A DNA stretch of 25,807 nucleotides from the NCBI GenBank assembly GCA_022826515.1, contig JAJDUT010000120.1, forward strand, positions 1 to 25,807, in the 5' to 3' direction. Below are positions 23,599 through 25,807 of this stretch, piece by piece. The notes beneath the pieces are model-generated. The model searched no databases. It worked only from the letters and a program-made list of their open reading frames with translations, and had not been told where the DNA came from. Each line of letters opens with the position of its first letter. Within the stretch, counting starts at the first letter, position 1. The position numbers and the translations under genes were made by a program. This DNA is from Candidatus Latescibacterota bacterium. Lineage in GTDB: Bacteria; Latescibacterota; UBA2968; UBA8231.

Positions 23599-23736
23599 AT
23601 GGAACAGAATTTCTGCGTTCGCCTTAGCGGCTCCTATGTAGATGCCGTTATTGCAATTTACAAAAAGATCGATCATCCCACAATATATAAATTACGACCG
23701 TCGAAGATGGCGATGTCTTCTGTGTCGACGGCATAA
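23599..23736 (+). CDS. Possible 45-residue small protein upstream of CBASS
   Basis: ATG at 23599 with AGAGGAAAA upstream; product begins MEQNFCVRLSGSYVDAVIAI and ends at TAA 23734-23736, 17 bp before the CD-NTase start. No family recognised, no membrane span. Possibly a leader peptide or a small regulator; it could be chance. Apart from this frame and the operator, I see nothing in 23457-23753. Confidence 0.35.
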   Translation: MEQNFCVRLSGSYVDAVIAIYKKIDHPTIYKLRPSKMAMSSVSTA

Positions 23737-23753
23737 GCACGAGGAGTACTATA

Positions 23754-24998
23754 ATGAATTCCAAGACGATTCCACCTCAACTGACCGAAACGACCGATAT
23801 TCTACTGGCTGACGTGGTGATCCATATCCAACTCAGCCGGACGGACTACAATAAGGCCGTTGACAGGTATCAGACGATCAACGATTGGATTGAGCGCGAC
23901 GGCAGCCCGCTCAAGGATCTTGTCCAACTTTTCTATCCGCAAGGGTCCATGGCCATTGGCGCGACCATTGCGTCAAAACTTAAGACGGACGAGTTCGACA
24001 TCGATTTGGTAGCTCAGCTTGGTCTGCCAAAGGACGTATTGCCTCACGAGCCTTTGGACCTGCTATTCAAGGCGATCAGGGGAGAGCCGGGGTCTCGGTA
24101 CTATCGGATGACAAAGCGGAGGACCCGTTGTGTTACCGTTGATTACAGCGACGATATGCACATCGACGTTACGCCAGTCATTCGTCGATTGGACACTCCA
24201 GAGCGCGAGAGCTGGCTCTTCCATGACCGGCCAGAAGCCCCCCAGGAGAAGAGCTATAGACTCATCGCCAACCCCTACGGCTTTGCCGAGTGGTTTAAAG
24301 CCAATACGCCGCCTGATCAAGATTTCGCAGATATCTTTGAGAAACGTGCGACCGAATATGAGCAACTGATGTTGGTGGAGGCAGCGGATAGTGAACCCGT
24401 TCCTCCGCAGGAACCGCCATTCCGAAAGTCGAAGGCGGTGGTCGTACTCCAACTCCTGAAGCGCTGGCGCAATGTGCAATACGATACGCGGTCTGGGCGA
24501 CGGCCACCGTCGATCCTGATTGCGAAGTTGGTGGCCGATGCTGCCAATCATACGGACCGGCTGTCCGAGGAATTGCTGTTTCAGGCACGGCACATGCTGT
24601 CCGAGTTCCGGCGTTGGCACGACGCGAGGTGCCTCATTCACGTCGCTAACCCCGTTTGTGAACAGGATGTTCTGACTGATCGCTGGCCGGAATCGCTGCA
24701 AGACCAAGCGATTTTTATCCGCGACCTTGAAAATCTCGTTATGCAGGTCGAGAGGCTGGTCTCTGGATGTGATCTTGAAGAGATAAAGAAAATTATGATG
24801 GAGTTGTTCGGAGAAGCGCCGACGATAGATGTGGTCGAGTTTTTCGTCAGACGCATGGGCGATGGTATGCTTAGTGGGCAAAGCCAGCACCGTCCGGGTA
24901 CTGGCAGTCTCGTTTTTCCGACAACAGCGGCGGGGACAAGCGTGACCACTCCATCGGGTGCGGTATCAACGCCAAAGCATACCTTCTTTGGCGATTAA
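23754..24998 (+). CDS. CD-NTase (cGAS/DncV-like nucleotidyltransferase) of a CBASS
   Basis: 414 residues, ATG at 23754 with GAGGAG upstream. The catalytic core is clear: GSMAIGATI (G64-S65), DEFDIDLVAQL (D82, D84) and MHIDVTPVI (D138), the nucleotidyltransferase GS...DxD...D set. KSKAVVVLQLLKRWRN and the helical C-terminal lobe complete the fold. On phage infection such enzymes make cyclic di- or trinucleotides that switch on an effector; the specific product is unknown. The last ~35 residues are Gly/Ser/Thr/Pro-rich and end TFFGD, a flexible tail fitting attachment by a neighbouring E2-like protein. The E2-like gene starts 12 bp downstream. G+C is lower than in the metabolic genes to the left. 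Confidence 0.93.
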   Translation: MNSKTIPPQLTETTDILLADVVIHIQLSRTDYNKAVDRYQTINDWIERDGSPLKDLVQLFYPQGSMAIGATIASKLKTDEFDIDLVAQLGLPKDVLPHEPLDLLFKAIRGEPGSRYYRMTKRRTRCVTVDYSDDMHIDVTPVIRRLDTPERESWLFHDRPEAPQEKSYRLIANPYGFAEWFKANTPPDQDFADIFEKRATEYEQLMLVEAADSEPVPPQEPPFRKSKAVVVLQLLKRWRNVQYDTRSGRRPPSILIAKLVADAANHTDRLSEELLFQARHMLSEFRRWHDARCLIHVANPVCEQDVLTDRWPESLQDQAIFIRDLENLVMQVERLVSGCDLEEIKKIMMELFGEAPTIDVVEFFVRRMGDGMLSGQSQHRPGTGSLVFPTTAAGTSVTTPSGAVSTPKHTFFGD

Positions 24999-25010
24999 TA
25001 GGTACGGACA

Positions 25011-25457
25011 GTGAGCCTCACAATCTGGAAGCAAGTCGAACTCGTGCGGCAAAGGTGGCCAGATTTCCGGGAGATCAACCGGACGGGTCGCTTGGTGCGA
25101 TGGGAAGGACGGCTTCAACCCCTGAGCCAAATATACACGGTGCAGATAGCCTTCTACCGAGAACGCAAAAAAGGCAGTGTCGAACGCTCACTGTTTCCAT
25201 ACGTGACCGTGATTGACCCGCCTTTGCGCCGACGAACCGAAAAGCCGGAAGAGCCCATCCCACATCACTACCAGAACCGGAATTGTCCTGAACGGCCCTT
25301 TCTATGTCTCTATGACCCGGCCACTCGGGAATGGCATCCTCGGAAATCAATCGCCCATACCATCGTCCCTTGGACGATTGATTGGCTGGCTTGCTATGAG
25401 GGCTGGCTTGCAACAGGTGAATGGACGGGTGGTGGCCGTCATCCAACAAGCGGGTAG
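25011..25457 (+). CDS. E2-like protein of short type II CBASS
   Basis: 148 residues from a GTG at 25011. Features: VRWEGRLQPLSQIYTVQIAFY (beta strands), FPYVTVIDPPLRRR, HHYQNRNCPERPFLCLYDP with Cys 99 as likely catalytic residue (Cys 92 is an alternative), and EWHPRKSIAHTIVPWTIDWL, the helical end. This pattern is that of the stand-alone ubiquitin-E2-like proteins encoded next to a CD-NTase and effector in short type II CBASS, where they form a covalent link with the CD-NTase and control its activity. No E1 (Cap2) or JAB-type Cap3 protease gene is seen here. The phospholipase gene begins 8 bp downstream. Confidence 0.85.
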   Translation: MSLTIWKQVELVRQRWPDFREINRTGRLVRWEGRLQPLSQIYTVQIAFYRERKKGSVERSLFPYVTVIDPPLRRRTEKPEEPIPHHYQNRNCPERPFLCLYDPATREWHPRKSIAHTIVPWTIDWLACYEGWLATGEWTGGGRHPTSG

Positions 25458-25465
25458 ATACCGCA

Positions 25466-25666
25466 ATGTTTGATAGAAATGAGGAAGTACCTCCGAAACG
25501 ATCATCAGGTGCGCTCAAGCATCGCCGCGTCCAACTTCCTTGGCCAGAAGATCGGGAATTTCGCATTCTTGCGATTGATGGGGGTGGCATTCGTGGAATC
25601 TTCCCGGCCACATTTCTAGCGGAACTGGAGGAACGCTATCTCGGTGGGGTTTCTGTAGCCCAATAC
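25466..25666 (+). pseudogene. Patatin-like phospholipase (CapV-type CBASS effector), truncated by IS insertion
   Basis: ATG at 25466, eight bases after the E2 stop. The 67 codons before the IS read MFDRNEEVPPKRSSGALKHR then ILAIDGGGIRGIFPATFLAELEERYLGGVSVAQY, including the DGGGIRG oxyanion/phosphate motif of patatins. The expected next residues, carrying the GxSxG nucleophile and the DG(A/G) aspartate, are replaced by the IS, which adds LSTRQ and a stop. Patatins in CBASS are phospholipases that destroy the membrane when bound by a cyclic nucleotide; the truncated form lacks all catalytic residues. The rest of the gene is presumably beyond the IS, outside the window. Confidence 0.9.
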
Positions 25667-25807
25667 CTAAGTACACGACAGTAACATGGGTTGATATTGT
25701 CGGGCGCGTTTAGGTTGTTCCCGTGTTTGGTGAATGATCTGTGTGAGTTGGTCTAATCCTCGTCGAAAGAGGCTTATGGCTTTTCGCCCATGTTTTTTTA
25801 TGGGGAT
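25667..25807 (-). mobile_element. Right-hand insertion sequence (IS4-type DDE?), 3' end of transposase gene, runs off right edge
   Basis: The minus strand is open for 47 codons from the edge: IPIKKHGRKAISLFRRGLDQ ... QYQPMLLSCT and TAG at 25669-25667. The KKHGRKA..LFRRGLDQL ending and terminal LSCT fit the C-termini of IS4-superfamily DDE transposases as I recall them. The element starts at 25667 with ctaagtacacgacag; its TAG stop is the first three bases of the terminal repeat. The bases before it, cccaatac (25659-25666), would be the 8-bp target duplication, by analogy with the MITE. It is a different element from the one at the left edge. Confidence 0.85.

Noticed and set aside
1..25807. 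The left and right insertion sequences as two copies of the same element
   Set aside because: The ends differ (ctaactgatgttacg versus ctaagtacacgacag) and the right-hand transposase C-terminus (LSCT) is not what I expect for the left-hand transposase group, though the overlap needed to prove it is outside the window.

Overview
The window is GC-rich bacterial DNA (roughly 60% G+C over most of its length), densely coding on both strands, with several ATG/GTG/TTG starts. The gene content is Gfo/Idh/MocA oxidoreductases, a formylglycine-type sulfatase, a TIM-barrel glycosidase-like protein, Ldh-family and D-hydroxyacid dehydrogenases, an amidohydrolase, NUDIX hydrolases and a Uma2 nuclease. This mix resembles uncultured Poribacteria/Latescibacterota-type or planctomycete-like genomes. 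That placement is inference; there is no rRNA or other phylogenetic marker here.

Layout. (1) 1-310 is the start of an insertion sequence whose transposase runs off the left edge. (2) 321-3097 is a minus-strand operon: Gfo/Idh/MocA oxidoreductase, zinc-ribbon rhomboid protease, NUDIX hydrolase. (3) 3239-5795 has plus-strand genes for a Uma2 nuclease (followed by a good intrinsic terminator), a phosphocholine cytidylyltransferase-like enzyme and a MetE C-domain-like methyltransferase. (4) 5806-7644 is a large alpha/beta hydrolase on the minus strand. (5) 7769-8539 is a NUDT6-like NUDIX gene. Its 3' end is repeated as a broken copy at 10467-10635, and a compact lower-GC cassette of three tightly packed genes (8675-10448) that I cannot assign to a known system lies between the copies. 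(6) 10807-12818 is a minus-strand pair, Ldh family then SerA-like dehydrogenase. (7) 13019-16548 is amidohydrolase, class I DAHP synthase and MFS transporter. (8) 16644-20298 is a probable carbohydrate operon: Gfo/Idh/MocA, glycosidase-like protein, NAD-dependent epimerase. A sulfatase (20477-21880) converges on it. A 156-bp MITE with an 8-bp target duplication lies between them.

(9) 21895-25807 is a defence island. A minus-strand XRE-ImmA/IrrE regulator-protease is followed by a PIN-domain gene carrying a frameshift. Divergently, a CD-NTase, a stand-alone E2-like protein and a patatin-like phospholipase form a short type II CBASS. The phospholipase effector is cut after about 67 codons by an insertion sequence running off the right edge. 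The terminal inverted repeat of that IS is the same 15-bp sequence that starts the MITE, so one transposase family probably mobilised both.

A short sequence, atccgcagatggacgcagat, recurs in four intergenic gaps. The most interesting items are the uncharacterised three-gene cassette bracketed by the NUDIX repeats, the IS-inactivated CBASS with its neighbouring XRE-ImmA/PIN module, and the MITE/IS pair.
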